Source of the DNA: Pseudomonas purpurea
GTDB lineage: Bacteria; Pseudomonadota; Gammaproteobacteria; Pseudomonadales; Pseudomonadaceae
Direction of reading: 5' to 3'
Assembly (NCBI RefSeq): GCF_039908635.1
Contig: NZ_CP150918.1
Span: forward strand, 5,782,001-5,846,000
Length of the DNA stretch: 64,000 nucleotides
Both the position numbers and the translations under genes were made by a program. Shown here piece after piece: positions 1-9,442 of the stretch. The stretch's first letter is position 1, and every line of letters begins with the position of its first letter. The notes under the pieces are model-generated. The model was given only the letters and a program-made list of their open reading frames with translations. It was not told where the DNA came from and ran no database searches.

Positions 1-610
1 TGGCAGGTGCGGCGGCGGTCGTCGCTTTCACGGGCGGGCTGTTGAGCAGACCACGCGAAGGCGCTGCCGCTGGCGTGGGCGCTACGACAGCAGGTTTGGC
101 GAACGGGTTGACCGGCGCCGCCGACGGGGCGACCACGGCAGACTTGCCGCCAGTCAGGGCGCTCAAGGAGTCGTTGCCGAACGCCGAATTCATTTTGGTC
201 GGGGCGCTGTTCATCAAAGTGTCGAGCTTGCCGACCTTGTTCAACGCCTGCTTGACCTTGGTCAGCAGCTGTTCGTTGGTGAAGGGTTTGCTGACGTAAC
301 CGGAAACGCCGGCCTGAATCGCCTGAACCACGTTTTCCTTGTCGCCACGGCTGGTGACCATGACAAACGGCATGCTCTTGAGGTTGTCCTGCTGGCGGCA
401 CCAGGTCAGCAACTCAAGACCCGACATTTCCGGCATTTCCCAGTCGCACAGCACCAGGTCGAACGCTTCCCGGGCCAGCATGGCCTGGGCTTTCTTGCCG
501 TTGACCGCATCTTCGGTCCGGATGCCCGGGAAGTAGTTGCGCAGGCACTTCTTCACCAAGTCACGAATGAACGACGCATCGTCCACCACCAACACACTGA
601 TCTTGCTCAT
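1..610 (-). CDS. CheY-like response regulator with Ala/Pro-rich tail (partial, runs off the window)
   Basis: Read on the minus strand from ATG 610-608; the 3' end lies beyond position 1. The N-terminal ~120 residues form a receiver domain: acidic pair D10/D11, phospho-acceptor D56 in CDWEMPEMSG, the switch Ser/Thr in FVMVTSRG and the conserved Lys in VTKPF. No DNA-binding or enzymatic domain follows. After about residue 125 the chain becomes a low-complexity Ala/Pro/Val tail, where repeated PFAKPAV-type blocks are visible before the edge. A lone receiver with a tail suggests a phosphorelay or protein-interaction role, possibly chemotaxis-related, but no partner kinase is in the window. It lies just downstream of phoU in the same direction, as the PA5364-type regulator does in P. 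aeruginosa (from memory). A strong terminator separates it from phoU, so it is probably transcribed on its own. Confidence 0.85.
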   Translation of the reverse strand, partial: MSKISVLVVDDASFIRDLVKKCLRNYFPGIRTEDAVNGKKAQAMLAREAFDLVLCDWEMPEMSGLELLTWCRQQDNLKSMPFVMVTSRGDKENVVQAIQAGVSGYVSKPFTNEQLLTKVKQALNKVGKLDTLMNSAPTKMNSAFGNDSLSALTGGKSAVVAPSAAPVNPFAKPAVVAPTPAAAPSRGLLNSPPVKATTAAAPA

Positions 611-724
611 CCAACACCCCTATAAAAATCCCGGCAAGCATAACGCTGGCTGATGGCACATTGCCAAAACTCTTCAGTCACGCCGGGACTTTTCGTTCGC
701 GGGTGCTATGAATTCAAAAACCGC

Positions 725-757
725 AAACAAAAACGCCCGGCCAAAAGGCCGGGCGCT
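725..757 (-). terminator. Rho-independent terminator after phoU
   Basis: Long GC-rich hairpin: arms GCGCCCGGCC and GGCCGGGCG around a TTTT loop, followed on the minus strand by a T-rich run. It lies 15 bases beyond the phoU stop codon and closes the pst-phoU operon. Confidence 0.85.
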
Positions 758-771
758 TTACTTGGGCAATA

Positions 772-1533
772 CTACTTATCGTCAGCTTCGTCCGGAACAT
801 TAGCGGTTTCGCCACTTGTGCCTTCAACTTCTTGCTTCATGCGTTTGAGGCCCATGTGGCGCACATCGGTGCCGCGCACGAGGTAAATCACCAGCTCGGA
901 AATGTTGCGCGCGTGGTCGCCGATTCGTTCCAGCGAACGCAGCACCCAGATAATGCTCAAGACCCGCGAGATAGAGCGCGGGTCTTCCATCATGTAGGTG
1001 GCCAGCTCACGCAGCGCGGTCTTGTATTCGCGGTCGATGGTCTTGTCGTACTGGGCCACCGACAACGCCAGGTCGGCGTCGAAACGAGCGAAAGCATCCA
1101 GCGCATCGCGGACCATGTTGCGCACCTGATCACCAATGTGACGCACCTCGACGTAACCGCGCGGGGCCTCGCCTTCTTCGCACAGCTGAATGGCACGGCG
1201 GGCGATTTTGGTCGCTTCGTCGCCGATGCGCTCCAGGTCGATCACCGACTTGGAAATGCTGATGATCAACCGCAAATCGGACGCCGCCGGCTGACGACGG
1301 GCCAGAATGCGCAGGCATTCTTCGTCGATGTTGCGTTCCATCTGGTTGATCTGGTCGTCAATCTCGCGCACTTGCTGGGCCAGACCCGAATCGGCCTCGA
1401 TCAGCGCGGTCACCGCGTCGTTGACCTGCTTTTCCACCAGCCCGCCCATGGCCAGGAGGTGGCTGCGCACCTCTTCAAGCTCGGCGTTGAACTGCGCGGA
1501 AATGTGGTGGGTAAGGCCTTCTTTACTAATCAT
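772..1533 (-). CDS. phoU: Phosphate-specific transport system accessory protein PhoU
   Basis: 253 residues from ATG 1533 (MISKEGLTHH). The reading frame is open about 100 codons further upstream, but that part is antisense to pstB and unlike PhoU. Two PhoU three-helix repeats are visible, each with the E/DxxxD metal motifs: DLERIGDEATKIARRA in the first and SLERIGDHARNISELV in the second. PhoU links Pst transport to the PhoR/PhoB two-component system and keeps the Pho regulon silent when phosphate is plentiful. It is the last gene of pstC-pstA-pstB-phoU, 74 bases after pstB. The acidic C-terminal extension (EVEGTSGETANVPDEADDK) is a variable tail. Identification is near certain. Confidence 0.97.
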   Translation of the reverse strand: MISKEGLTHHISAQFNAELEEVRSHLLAMGGLVEKQVNDAVTALIEADSGLAQQVREIDDQINQMERNIDEECLRILARRQPAASDLRLIISISKSVIDLERIGDEATKIARRAIQLCEEGEAPRGYVEVRHIGDQVRNMVRDALDAFARFDADLALSVAQYDKTIDREYKTALRELATYMMEDPRSISRVLSIIWVLRSLERIGDHARNISELVIYLVRGTDVRHMGLKRMKQEVEGTSGETANVPDEADDK

Positions 1534-1607
1534 GTTGGCGTCCTTGGAGCGTCCGGTAAGGTGCGGTGGGCCGCAGCGGTGGTTCAGTGAGCAACGCCAG
1601 CGGCATC

Positions 1608-2441
1608 CTAGCCGTAACGACCGGTGATGTAGTCTTCGGTCTGCTTCTTCGCCGGATTGGTGAACAGGGTGTCGGTGTCGCCGAATTCCACCAGTTTGCC
1701 CATGTACATGAACGCCGTGTAGTCGGAAACCCGCGCGGCCTGTTGCATGTTGTGGGTCACGATCACAATGGTGAACTTGGATTTCAGTTCGTAGATCAGT
1801 TCTTCGACTTTCAGCGTCGAGATCGGGTCGAGTGCCGAGCACGGTTCGTCGAGCAGCAATACTTCCGGCTCCACGGCGATGGTACGGGCAATCACCAGAC
1901 GTTGCTGTTGACCACCGGACAACCCGAGTGCCGATTCGTGCAGGCGGTCCTTGACCTCATCCCACAACGCCGCGCCTTTGAGCGCCCATTCGACTGCTTC
2001 GTCGAGTACGCGTTTTTTGTTGATGCCCTGAATGCGCAGGCCGTAGACCACGTTTTCATAGATGGTCTTCGGGAACGGGTTGGGCTTCTGGAACACCATG
2101 CCGACGCGACGACGCAGCTCGGCCACGTCTTCGCCCTTGCGGTAGATGTTGTTGCCATAGAGGTTGATGGCACCCTCGACGCGGCAGCCGTCCACCAGAT
2201 CGTTCATCCGGTTGAAGGTGCGCAGCAGCGTGGACTTGCCGCAGCCGGACGGGCCGATGAAGGCCGTCACGCGTTGTTTCGGGATGTTCATGCTGACGTC
2301 GAACAACGCTTGCTTGTCACCGTAGAACAGGCTCAGGCCGGGCACTTCGATGGCCACGGTTTCCTGTTCCAGGCTCAGGCTCTGCTTGTCGCGGCCCAGG
2401 GCCGACATGTTGATGCCGTGGGTATGTGTTTCGTGCTGCAT
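1608..2441 (-). CDS. pstB: Phosphate ABC transporter ATP-binding protein PstB
   Basis: 277 residues. It has all ABC ATPase motifs: Walker [10 protein letters not shown] (63-71), Q-loop in MVFQKPNPF, signature LSGGQQQR, Walker [14 protein letters not shown] and the switch His in [10 protein letters not shown]. The chain ends DYITGRYG, typical of PstB. It energises phosphate import through PstA/PstC at the inner membrane. About 30 extra residues precede the usual PstB start, as is common in Pseudomonas. A REP hairpin fills the 200-base gap between it and pstA and may act on mRNA stability or on differential expression of the two parts of the operon. Confidence 0.98.
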   Translation of the reverse strand: MQHETHTHGINMSALGRDKQSLSLEQETVAIEVPGLSLFYGDKQALFDVSMNIPKQRVTAFIGPSGCGKSTLLRTFNRMNDLVDGCRVEGAINLYGNNIYRKGEDVAELRRRVGMVFQKPNPFPKTIYENVVYGLRIQGINKKRVLDEAVEWALKGAALWDEVKDRLHESALGLSGGQQQRLVIARTIAVEPEVLLLDEPCSALDPISTLKVEELIYELKSKFTIVIVTHNMQQAARVSDYTAFMYMGKLVEFGDTDTLFTNPAKKQTEDYITGRYG

Positions 2442-2536
2442 GGGAAGCTCCCTGTGCTAACAAATTCGGTTCGTTTTCCGCGGGCCTCGTGATCGGGCCA
2501 GCGGGTTACCCAAAATCTATGTCTGACGCCGGTCCC

Positions 2537-2624
2537 TGTGGGAGCTGGCTTGCCTGCGATGCAGACGATGCGGTTTTTCAGTAACACCGCAGTGATGCCA
2601 TCGCAGGCAAGCCAGCTCCCACAA
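2537..2624. repeat. REP pair (REPIN-like inverted repeat) between pstA and pstB
   Basis: Inverted arms TGTGGGAGCTGGCTTGCC and GGCAAGCCAGCTCCCACA flank a ~40-base centre. This is the common Pseudomonas REP type and lies inside the pst operon. Confidence 0.85.
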
Positions 2625-2643
2625 GGGGTCGCGTCGACCTTGC

Positions 2644-4314
2644 TTAACTATCCAGTGCTTTGTACTTTTCGCGCAGGTGGTTACGGATATAAACCGCCGA
2701 CAGGTTGAGCGTGGCGATCACCAGCACCAGCAGCAGCGCCGTGGCATACACCAGCGGTCGCGCGGCCTCGACGTTCGGGCTCTGGAAGCCGACGTCATAA
2801 ATGTGGAAGCCCAGGTGCATGATCTTCTGATCCAGGTGCAGGTACGGGTAGTTGCCGTCCAGCGGCAGCGACGGCGCCAGTTTCACCACACCCACCAGCA
2901 TCAGCGGCGCCACTTCGCCAGCGGCACGGGCCACGGCGAGGATCATGCCGGTCATCATCGCCGGGCTGGCCATCGGCAGCACGATTTTCCACAAGGTTTC
3001 CGCCTTGGTCGCGCCGAGGGCCAACGAGCCTTCACGCACGGTGCGAGGAATCCGCGCCAGGCCTTCTTCAGTGGCCACGATCACCACCGGCACCGCCAGC
3101 AGCGCCAGGGTCAACGAAGCCCAGAGCAGGCCCGGCGTACCGAAGGTCGGCGCCGGCAAGGCTTCCGGGAAGAACAACCGGTCAACCGAACCGCCCAGTA
3201 CATAGACGAAGAAGCCCAGGCCGAACACCCCGTAGACAATCGCCGGGACGCCCGCCAGGTTGTTCACCGCGATCCGGATCAAACGGGTCATGGTGCCCTG
3301 ACGCGCATATTCACGCAGGTACACCGCCGCCAGTACGCCGAACGGGGTGACGATCATCGCCATGATCAGGGTCATCATCACGGTGCCGAAGATGGCCGGG
3401 AAGATCCCGCCTTCGGTGTTTGCTTCACGCGGGTCGTCGCTGAGGAACTCCCAGACCTTGCTGAAGTAGAAGCCGATCTTGGTGAAGGTGCCCATGGCGT
3501 TCGGCTGATAGGCGTGCACCACTTTACCGATGCCGATTTCAACTTCTTTGCCGTTGGCATCGCGAGCGGTCAGGCTGTCGCGGTTGAACTGCGCGTGCAG
3601 GTCGCTCAAGCGTGCTTCGATGTCCTGATAACGCGCATTCAGTTCAGCGCGCTCGCCATCCATGTCGGCTTGGGCCGCGGCATCGAGTTTGCCGTCCAGT
3701 TCCAGCTTGCGACCGTGCAGACGGATGCGCTCCAGGCCTGAGTTGATCGCGCCGATGTCGGTTTTTTCCAGGCTCTTGAGTTGCGCGGCGAGTTTGCTGA
3801 CCCGCTCGATCCGCGCTTGCAGCTCTGGCCACGCGGCCTCGCCTTCGGCGATGACCTTGCCATCCTGTTTGACGTTGACCAGGGTGCCGTAGAAGTTGCC
3901 CCACTCGCGACGCTCAAGGGTCATCAGCTCAGGCGGGGTCTTCTGGTCAGTCAGCCACTCGCCGACGATCCAGGTGAAGTCGGTGCCGTTCAGGTCGCGG
4001 TTGCCGACCTTGATCAGCTCGCGCGTCATGAATTCCGGGCCCTGGTCCGGCACCGGCAGGCCGGCGCTTTTCAGGCGTTCACGGGGCACTTCTTCCTTTT
4101 GCACGACTTCGCCGATCACGATGTGATTGGCCTGGCCCGGCACGTCGTAACTGGCATGCACCAGGTCCGCCGGCCAGAAGTGACCCAGACCGCGCACGGC
4201 AATCACCGCCAGCAGGCCAATGGTCATGATGACCGCGATGGACACCGCGCCACCGCTGATCCAGACGCCGGGGGCGCCGCTCTTGAACCATCCTTTCAGG
4301 GAGTTCTGTTTCAC
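2644..4314 (-). CDS. pstA: Phosphate ABC transporter permease PstA
   Basis: 556 residues from a GTG start at 4314 (MKQNSLKGW), preceded by an AAAGGT-type ribosome site. One membrane helix near residues 20-42 is followed by a ~270-residue extracytoplasmic or linker region. This contains a strongly charged coiled-coil stretch (about 165-245, rich in E, R, L and A). The binding-protein-dependent permease domain follows, with the EAA-type loop REGSLALGATKAETLWKIVLP. E. coli PstA has about 296 residues, so roughly 260 are inserted after the first helix; this enlarged form is usual in Pseudomonas. It pairs with PstC as the membrane channel for phosphate. It is 15 bases downstream of pstC. Confidence 0.95.
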   Translation of the reverse strand: MKQNSLKGWFKSGAPGVWISGGAVSIAVIMTIGLLAVIAVRGLGHFWPADLVHASYDVPGQANHIVIGEVVQKEEVPRERLKSAGLPVPDQGPEFMTRELIKVGNRDLNGTDFTWIVGEWLTDQKTPPELMTLERREWGNFYGTLVNVKQDGKVIAEGEAAWPELQARIERVSKLAAQLKSLEKTDIGAINSGLERIRLHGRKLELDGKLDAAAQADMDGERAELNARYQDIEARLSDLHAQFNRDSLTARDANGKEVEIGIGKVVHAYQPNAMGTFTKIGFYFSKVWEFLSDDPREANTEGGIFPAIFGTVMMTLIMAMIVTPFGVLAAVYLREYARQGTMTRLIRIAVNNLAGVPAIVYGVFGLGFFVYVLGGSVDRLFFPEALPAPTFGTPGLLWASLTLALLAVPVVIVATEEGLARIPRTVREGSLALGATKAETLWKIVLPMASPAMMTGMILAVARAAGEVAPLMLVGVVKLAPSLPLDGNYPYLHLDQKIMHLGFHIYDVGFQSPNVEAARPLVYATALLLVLVIATLNLSAVYIRNHLREKYKALDS

Positions 4315-4329
4315 AGACTTCTACCTTTC

Positions 4330-6615
4330 TTAAAGCGACGAGTATTTCTTGCGCAGACGCTGACGAATCAGTTCCGCGAGGGTGTTCATGACGAAGGTGA
4401 ACAACAGCAGCACCAGCGCCGAGAGGAACAGCACGCGGTAGTGGCTGCCGCCAACTTCCGACTCCGGCATTTCCACCGCAACGTTGGCAGCCAGGGTGCG
4501 CAGGCCTTCGAACAGGTTCATTTCCATGACCGGGGTGTTACCGGTGGCCATCAGCACGATCATGGTTTCCCCGACCGCACGGCCCATGCCGATCATCAGC
4601 GCCGAGAAAATGCCCGGGCTGGCGGTGAGGATCACCACGCGGGTCATGGTCTGCCACGGCGTGGCGCCCAGTGCCAGGGAACCCAGGGTCAAACCGCGTG
4701 GCACGCTGAACACGGCGTCTTCGGCGATGGAGTAGATGTTCGGGATCACTGCAAAGCCCATGGCCAGACCGACCACCAGTGCGTTGCGCTGGTCGTAGGT
4801 TATCCCCAGGTCGTGGGAGATCCACATGCGCATGTCACCGCCGAAGAACCAGGTTTCCATGTACGGGCTCATGTACAGCGAGAGCCAGCCCACGAAGATG
4901 ATCACCGGGATCAGGATTGCGCTTTCCCAGCCATCCGGCACTTTCAGGCGCAGCGATTCAGGCAGGCGACTGAAGGTAAAACCGGCGACCAGAATGCCGA
5001 CCGGCATCAACAGCAACAGACTGAAGATCCCCGGCAAGTGGCCTTCGACATACGGGGCGAGGAACAGGCCGGCGAAGAAGCCGAGGATCACCGTCGGCAT
5101 CGCTTCCATCAGTTCGATCACCGGCTTGACCTTGCGGCGCATGCCCGGCGCCATGAAGTACGCGGTGTAGATCGCGGCGGCAACGGCCAGCGGGGCGGCC
5201 AGCAGCATCGCGTAGAACGCGGCTTTGAGCGTACCGAAGGTCAGTGGCGAGAGGCTCAGCTTGGGTTCGAAATCGGTGTTGGCGGCAGTCGATTGCCAGA
5301 CGTATTTGGGTTCGTCGTAGTTTTCGTACCAGACCTTGCTCCACAGCGCGCTCCACGACACTTCCGGGTGCGGGTTGTCGAGCAGCAGCGGTTGCAGCTT
5401 GCCGCCGGCTTCAACGATGACCCGGTTGGCACGCGGCGACAGGCCGAAAACGCCAGCGCCCTCGACCACCTGGTCCACCAGCAAGGTGCGGTGGGCGGTG
5501 CTGTGGAACACCCCGAGCTTGCCGGAAGCGTCGAGGGCGATGAAGCCTTTGCGACGTTCTTCGGCGGTGATTTCAACGATAGGCGTGGTGCCCATCTGGA
5601 ACGTACGGATCTGCTTCAGGCGCTGTTCGCCATCGGTATCGCGGGCCATGAACCACTGGGCCAGGCCACCCTTGGAATCACCGATGATCAGCGAAATCCC
5701 GCCCACCAGTTGGGTGCTCGCGGTCACTTGGGCGTCGCCGTCTTCAAGCAGTTTGTAGCGACCGTTGAGGCTCTTGTCGCGCAGGCTGAACACGTCGGCC
5801 TGGGCACGACCGTTGACCACGTACAGCCACTGCTGACGCGGGTCGACAAAGATATTCTTCACCGGCTCGGTCATTTGCGGCAGGTCGATGCGCTTCTGCT
5901 CGTTGGTGACCTCACCGGTCATCATGTTTTCTTCGCTGGTCACTGACAGTACATGCAGCTGCGAACCGGTGGAGCCGGCCAACACCAGGGTCGAGTCGGT
6001 GGCATTGAGGCTGACATGCTCCAGCGCACCGCCCGCCTCGTTCAGCGCGACCGGGGTTTCACCGTACGGGTATTCGATGGCCGGCGAGATGGTTTTCTTG
6101 CCGTCCGGGTAGCTGACTTTGTAGGTGTGACGGAATACCAGTGCCTGGCCATTGGACAAGCCCACCGCCACCAGCGGATGGCCCGGTTGGTCTTCGCCAA
6201 TGGACGTCACGGTGGTGCCGGCCGGAACCGGCAGATCGACGCGCTTGAGTTCAGCGCCACTGTCGATGTCAAAGAACAGCGCCTGGCCCTTGTCGGAAAC
6301 CCGCATGGCGACCTGGTTCTGCTCTTCGAGGGAGATCATCAGGGGTTTGCCGGCGTCTTGCATCCAGGCCGGGGTGATCGCGTCTTTGGCGGTCAGGTCG
6401 GCGCCCTGGAACAGGGGCGCAACAACGTAGCCAAGGAAGAAGAAGATCAGCGTGATCGCACCCAGGACGGCGAGGCCGCCGACGAGGACGTACCAGCGTG
6501 TCAGGCGATCCTTGAGCGCACGAATGCGGCGCTTGCGTTGCAGCTCAGGCGTATTGAAGTCAATGCGCTTGGGAGGAGATGTCGTAGTCATGGGGGAATT
6601 GGCCAGATCATTCAT
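4330..6615 (-). CDS. pstC: Phosphate ABC transporter permease PstC (enlarged form)
   Basis: 761 residues from ATG 6615 (MNDLANSPM); an in-frame GTG lies two codons upstream. The first membrane helix (about 45-70) is followed by a ~380-residue domain with repeated beta-rich segments such as PLVAVGLSNGQALVF and LVLAGSTGSQLHVLS, suggestive of a beta-propeller-like fold. The permease domain begins near residue 460 and carries the EAA-type loop PRGLTLGSLALGATPWQTMTRVV. E. coli PstC has about 319 residues. The function of the added domain is not evident from the sequence; a sensory or binding-protein-docking role is only a guess. It is the first gene of pstCAB-phoU, and a well-formed Pho box lies 23 bases upstream of its ATG. 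Confidence 0.94.
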   Translation of the reverse strand: MNDLANSPMTTTSPPKRIDFNTPELQRKRRIRALKDRLTRWYVLVGGLAVLGAITLIFFFLGYVVAPLFQGADLTAKDAITPAWMQDAGKPLMISLEEQNQVAMRVSDKGQALFFDIDSGAELKRVDLPVPAGTTVTSIGEDQPGHPLVAVGLSNGQALVFRHTYKVSYPDGKKTISPAIEYPYGETPVALNEAGGALEHVSLNATDSTLVLAGSTGSQLHVLSVTSEENMMTGEVTNEQKRIDLPQMTEPVKNIFVDPRQQWLYVVNGRAQADVFSLRDKSLNGRYKLLEDGDAQVTASTQLVGGISLIIGDSKGGLAQWFMARDTDGEQRLKQIRTFQMGTTPIVEITAEERRKGFIALDASGKLGVFHSTAHRTLLVDQVVEGAGVFGLSPRANRVIVEAGGKLQPLLLDNPHPEVSWSALWSKVWYENYDEPKYVWQSTAANTDFEPKLSLSPLTFGTLKAAFYAMLLAAPLAVAAAIYTAYFMAPGMRRKVKPVIELMEAMPTVILGFFAGLFLAPYVEGHLPGIFSLLLLMPVGILVAGFTFSRLPESLRLKVPDGWESAILIPVIIFVGWLSLYMSPYMETWFFGGDMRMWISHDLGITYDQRNALVVGLAMGFAVIPNIYSIAEDAVFSVPRGLTLGSLALGATPWQTMTRVVILTASPGIFSALMIGMGRAVGETMIVLMATGNTPVMEMNLFEGLRTLAANVAVEMPESEVGGSHYRVLFLSALVLLLFTFVMNTLAELIRQRLRKKYSSL

Positions 6616-6637
6616 GCGCACACCCTAGCGATCCTGT

Positions 6638-6655
6638 ATGACAGAAAGATGACAA
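6638..6655 (-). promoter_or_regulatory. Pho box upstream of pstC
   Basis: On the minus strand TTGTCAT-CTTT-CTGTCAT: two direct TGTCAT half-sites with the 11-base period expected for tandem PhoB subunits. It implies that pstCAB-phoU has its own PhoB-activated promoter separate from that of pstS. Confidence 0.88.
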
Positions 6656-6718
6656 TGCAGTGACGCAGCAAATCCGCCGCCCGTGTGAACTGGCAGCGGA
6701 TCGAAAATTTTTGGGGTA

Positions 6719-6874
6719 TGTGGGAGCGGGTTGTGGCGAGGGGGCTTGCCCCCGCTGGGGAGCGAAGCGCCCCCCTGAAGTCAGTCATCGCATTATTTTA
6801 TGCATCGACCGATTTACGACTGCTTCGCAGTCGAACGGGGGCAAGCCCCCTCACCACACAAGCCCGCTCCCACA
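6719..6874. repeat. Nested REP palindrome between pstS and pstC
   Basis: Outer arms TGTGGGAGCGGG and CCCGCTCCCACA enclose a second, different REP type (GTGGCGAGGGGGCTTGCCCCC with its complement GGGGGCAAGCCCCCTCACCAC). Two REP families are therefore nested in one structure. It probably ends or stabilises the abundant pstS transcript. Confidence 0.85.
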
Positions 6875-6905
6875 CTGAACCCGGGATTAACTCGGGTTCA
6901 GGGTG

Positions 6906-7907
6906 TTACTTTTTTGCGACTTCAGCACCGCCTTCTTGCAGGCCCAGGTCAGCCAGTGCCTTGGCGGCTACTTTGGCTGGCAGTGGGATGTAGCCGTCTT
7001 TCACTACAACTTCCTGGCCCTGTTTGGACAGAACCAGTTTCACGAACTCGGCTTCCAGCGGGGCCAGAGGCTTGTTCGGGGCTTTGTTGACGTACACGTA
7101 GAGGAAACGCGACAGCGGGTACTTGCCGTTCAGGGCGTTTTCTTCGGTGTCTTCGATGAAGTCAGTGCTGCCTTTCTTGGCTAGGGCCACAGTCTTCACG
7201 CTGGCGGTTTTGTAGCCAATGCCCGAGTAGCCAATGCCGTTCAGCGAAGAGCTGATCGATTGCACGACCGAGGCTGAACCTGGTTGCTCGTTGACGTTTG
7301 GCTTGTAGTCGCCTTTGCACAGGGCTTCTTCTTTGAAGTAGCCATAAGTGCCGGATACCGAGTTACGGCCGAACAGTTGAACCGGCTTGTTGGCCAGGTC
7401 GCCTTTCACGCCCAGGTCGCCCCAGGTTTTGACTTCTTCTTTAGCGCCGCACAGACGAGTCGAGGAGAAGATCGCGTCGACTTGTTCCATGGTCAGGTGC
7501 TGGATCGGGTTGTCCTTGTGCACGAACACGGCCAAGGCATCCACGGCAACCGGGATTGCGGTTGGCTTGTAGCCGTATTTCTGTTCGAAGGCCGCCAGTT
7601 CGGTGTCCTTCATCTTGCGGCTCATCGGGCCCAGGTTAGAGGTGCCTTCAGTCAACGCAGGTGGCGCAGTGGCGGAGCCAGCGGCCTGAATCTGGATGTT
7701 TACGTTCGGGTATTCTTTTTTGTAGTTCTCGGCCCACAGGGTCATGAGGTTGGCCAGGGTATCGGAGCCGACGCTGGACAGGTTGCCCGACACACCAGTG
7801 GTCTTGGTGTAGCTCGGGATAGCAGGGTCAACAGCGGCAACTGCGTTGGCAGTCGCAACGCCAGCAGCGACAAAAGTCATTGCCGCCATCAAACGCTTCA
7901 GTTTCAT
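6906..7907 (-). CDS. pstS: Periplasmic phosphate-binding protein PstS
   Basis: 333 residues. The N-terminal signal peptide ([20 protein letters not shown]) has a likely cleavage after AVAA near residue 25. Phosphate-site motifs are recognisable: [12 protein letters not shown], the [14 protein letters not shown] loop with the following GPMSRKM, and [15 protein letters not shown]. It delivers phosphate to PstC/PstA. It is transcribed in the same direction as pstC but separated from it by about 290 bases of REP structure and a Pho box, so it is expressed independently as well. A Pho box lies upstream of pstS. Confidence 0.97.
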   Translation of the reverse strand: MKLKRLMAAMTFVAAGVATANAVAAVDPAIPSYTKTTGVSGNLSSVGSDTLANLMTLWAENYKKEYPNVNIQIQAAGSATAPPALTEGTSNLGPMSRKMKDTELAAFEQKYGYKPTAIPVAVDALAVFVHKDNPIQHLTMEQVDAIFSSTRLCGAKEEVKTWGDLGVKGDLANKPVQLFGRNSVSGTYGYFKEEALCKGDYKPNVNEQPGSASVVQSISSSLNGIGYSGIGYKTASVKTVALAKKGSTDFIEDTEENALNGKYPLSRFLYVYVNKAPNKPLAPLEAEFVKLVLSKQGQEVVVKDGYIPLPAKVAAKALADLGLQEGGAEVAKK

Positions 7908-7973
7908 GCCTTACTCCTAGCAGATAGGGGGTGTTAAGTCGGGGCCAAGTATCAGCAGGCCGTGTGAACACTC

Positions 7974-8002
7974 TATGGCTGAAATATGACAATTGGATGA
8001 AA
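7974..8002 (-). promoter_or_regulatory. Pho box upstream of pstS
   Basis: On the minus strand three degenerate half-sites at 11-base spacing: TTTCATC, TGTCATA and AGCCATA. The middle unit is canonical and the outer ones are weaker. The site lies about 70-95 bases before the pstS ATG. Confidence 0.7.
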
Positions 8003-8041
8003 GGCCAGTATTCGATCTTTTGCAGGATGATTCGCGTCGCC

Positions 8042-8120
8042 TTCATCGCGAGCAGGCTCGCTCCCACAGGGGATCTGCGGTGAACACAGAACCAATGTGG
8101 GAGCGGGCTTGCTCGCGAAG
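8042..8120. repeat. REP pair between the MFS gene and pstS
   Basis: Facing REP arms: GAGCAGGCTCGCTCCCACA (left) and TGTGGGAGCGGGCTTGCTC (right), separated by 27 bases. It lies in the gap between the MFS stop codon and the pstS promoter. Confidence 0.82.
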
Positions 8121-8143
8121 GGGCCAGTGCAGTCAGAAGTGGC

Positions 8144-9442
8144 TTAGCGGTTGTTCTTCCAGAGATAGCCGCCCACCAGAATCCCGATGCCGCAGATGAT
8201 CGCCACGTAATAAGCAGGCCCCAGCGGGCTTTCCTTCATCAGCAGTGTCACCACCATCGGGGTCAGGCCGCCGAAGATCGCGTAGGCCAGGTTGTAGGAG
8301 AACGACAGGCCGCTGAAGCGCACCACCGCCGGGAAGGCTTTGACCATCACATAGGGCACGGCACCGATGGTGCCGACCAGCAGACCGGTCAGGGCATACA
8401 TCGGGAACAGCCACTCAGGGTGATCGAACAGGCTGTGGTAGAAGGTCCACGAGCTGATCAGCAACGCCGCGCTGCCGAACACGAACACCCGGCCAGCGCC
8501 GAAACGGTCCGCCAGCGCGCCCGAGGCCACGCAGCCCAGGCTCAGGAACACAATCGCCAGGCTGTTGGCCTGCAATGCGGTGGTTGGCGAGACGTGGTAG
8601 ATGGTTTGCAACACGGTCGGGGTCATCAGGATGACCACGATGATTCCGGCCGACAGCAGCCAGGTCAGCAGCATCGAGATGACGATGGCACCACGATGAT
8701 CGCGCAGCACCGCTTGCAACGGCACTTCTTCGGCCAGGGCCTTGCGCAGTTGCAGCTCGGCGAACACCGGGGTTTCGTGCAGCCAGCGGCGCAGGTAAAC
8801 CGAGAACAGGCCAAACACACCGCCGAGCAGGAACGGGATCCGCCAGGCGTAATCGGCCACTTGTTCCGGTGTGTAAAGGCTGTTGATTGCCGTGGCGACC
8901 AGCGAACCCAACAGAATCCCCGCCGTCAGGCCCGACGTCAGCGTGCCGCAGGCGTAGCCGATGTGCCGCTGGGGCACGTGTTCGGAAACGAAGACCCAGG
9001 CCCCCGGCACCTCACCGCCAATCGCCGCGCCCTGGATGACCCGCATCAGCAGCAACAGGATCGGTGCCCAGATACCAATCTGCGCGTAAGTCGGCAGCAA
9101 ACCCATGATCAGCGTCGGCACGGCCATCATGAAAATGCTCAGGGTGAACATCTTTTTGCGCCCCAGCAGGTCGCCAAAGTGCGCCATGACGATCCCGCCC
9201 AGTGGCCGGGCCAGGTAACCGGCCGCAAAGATCCCGAAGGTTTGCATTTGACGCAGCCAATCGGGCATGTCCAACGGAAAGAACAGCTTGCCGACCACGG
9301 TGGCGAAGAACACAAAGATGATGAAGTCGTAAAACTCCAGCGCTCCGCCCAAGGCTGAAAGCGACAGCGTCTTGTAGTCACTGCGGGTCAAGGGACGTGC
9401 GGGTTGCGCAGGTGTCGCGATGCTCGATGGCGCTGTGGTCAT
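8144..9442 (-). CDS. MFS transporter, metabolite:H+ symporter (MHS) type
   Basis: 432 residues with about twelve hydrophobic segments. The first helix region reads SALGGALEFYDFIIFVFFA, the typical MHS-family opening. The loop between helices 2 and 3 has the MFS signature GDLLGRKKMF, and its counterpart in the second half is GALADRFGAGRV. This group imports di- and tricarboxylates, osmolytes or aromatic acids with protons; the substrate cannot be read from sequence. The same type of gene follows pstS in P. aeruginosa (PA5370, from memory), so its position is conserved although no functional link to phosphate is evident. It ends in a short Lys/Asn tail (LWKNNR). Confidence 0.85.
   Translation of the reverse strand: MTTAPSSIATPAQPARPLTRSDYKTLSLSALGGALEFYDFIIFVFFATVVGKLFFPLDMPDWLRQMQTFGIFAAGYLARPLGGIVMAHFGDLLGRKKMFTLSIFMMAVPTLIMGLLPTYAQIGIWAPILLLLMRVIQGAAIGGEVPGAWVFVSEHVPQRHIGYACGTLTSGLTAGILLGSLVATAINSLYTPEQVADYAWRIPFLLGGVFGLFSVYLRRWLHETPVFAELQLRKALAEEVPLQAVLRDHRGAIVISMLLTWLLSAGIIVVILMTPTVLQTIYHVSPTTALQANSLAIVFLSLGCVASGALADRFGAGRVFVFGSAALLISSWTFYHSLFDHPEWLFPMYALTGLLVGTIGAVPYVMVKAFPAVVRFSGLSFSYNLAYAIFGGLTPMVVTLLMKESPLGPAYYVAIICGIGILVGGYLWKNNR

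Noticed and set aside
3781..5946. 721-codon open frame on the plus strand across pstA/pstC
   Set aside because: It is antisense to pstC and pstA, is rich in His/Arg/Gln/Asp and has no domain. Typical GC-rich shadow frame.
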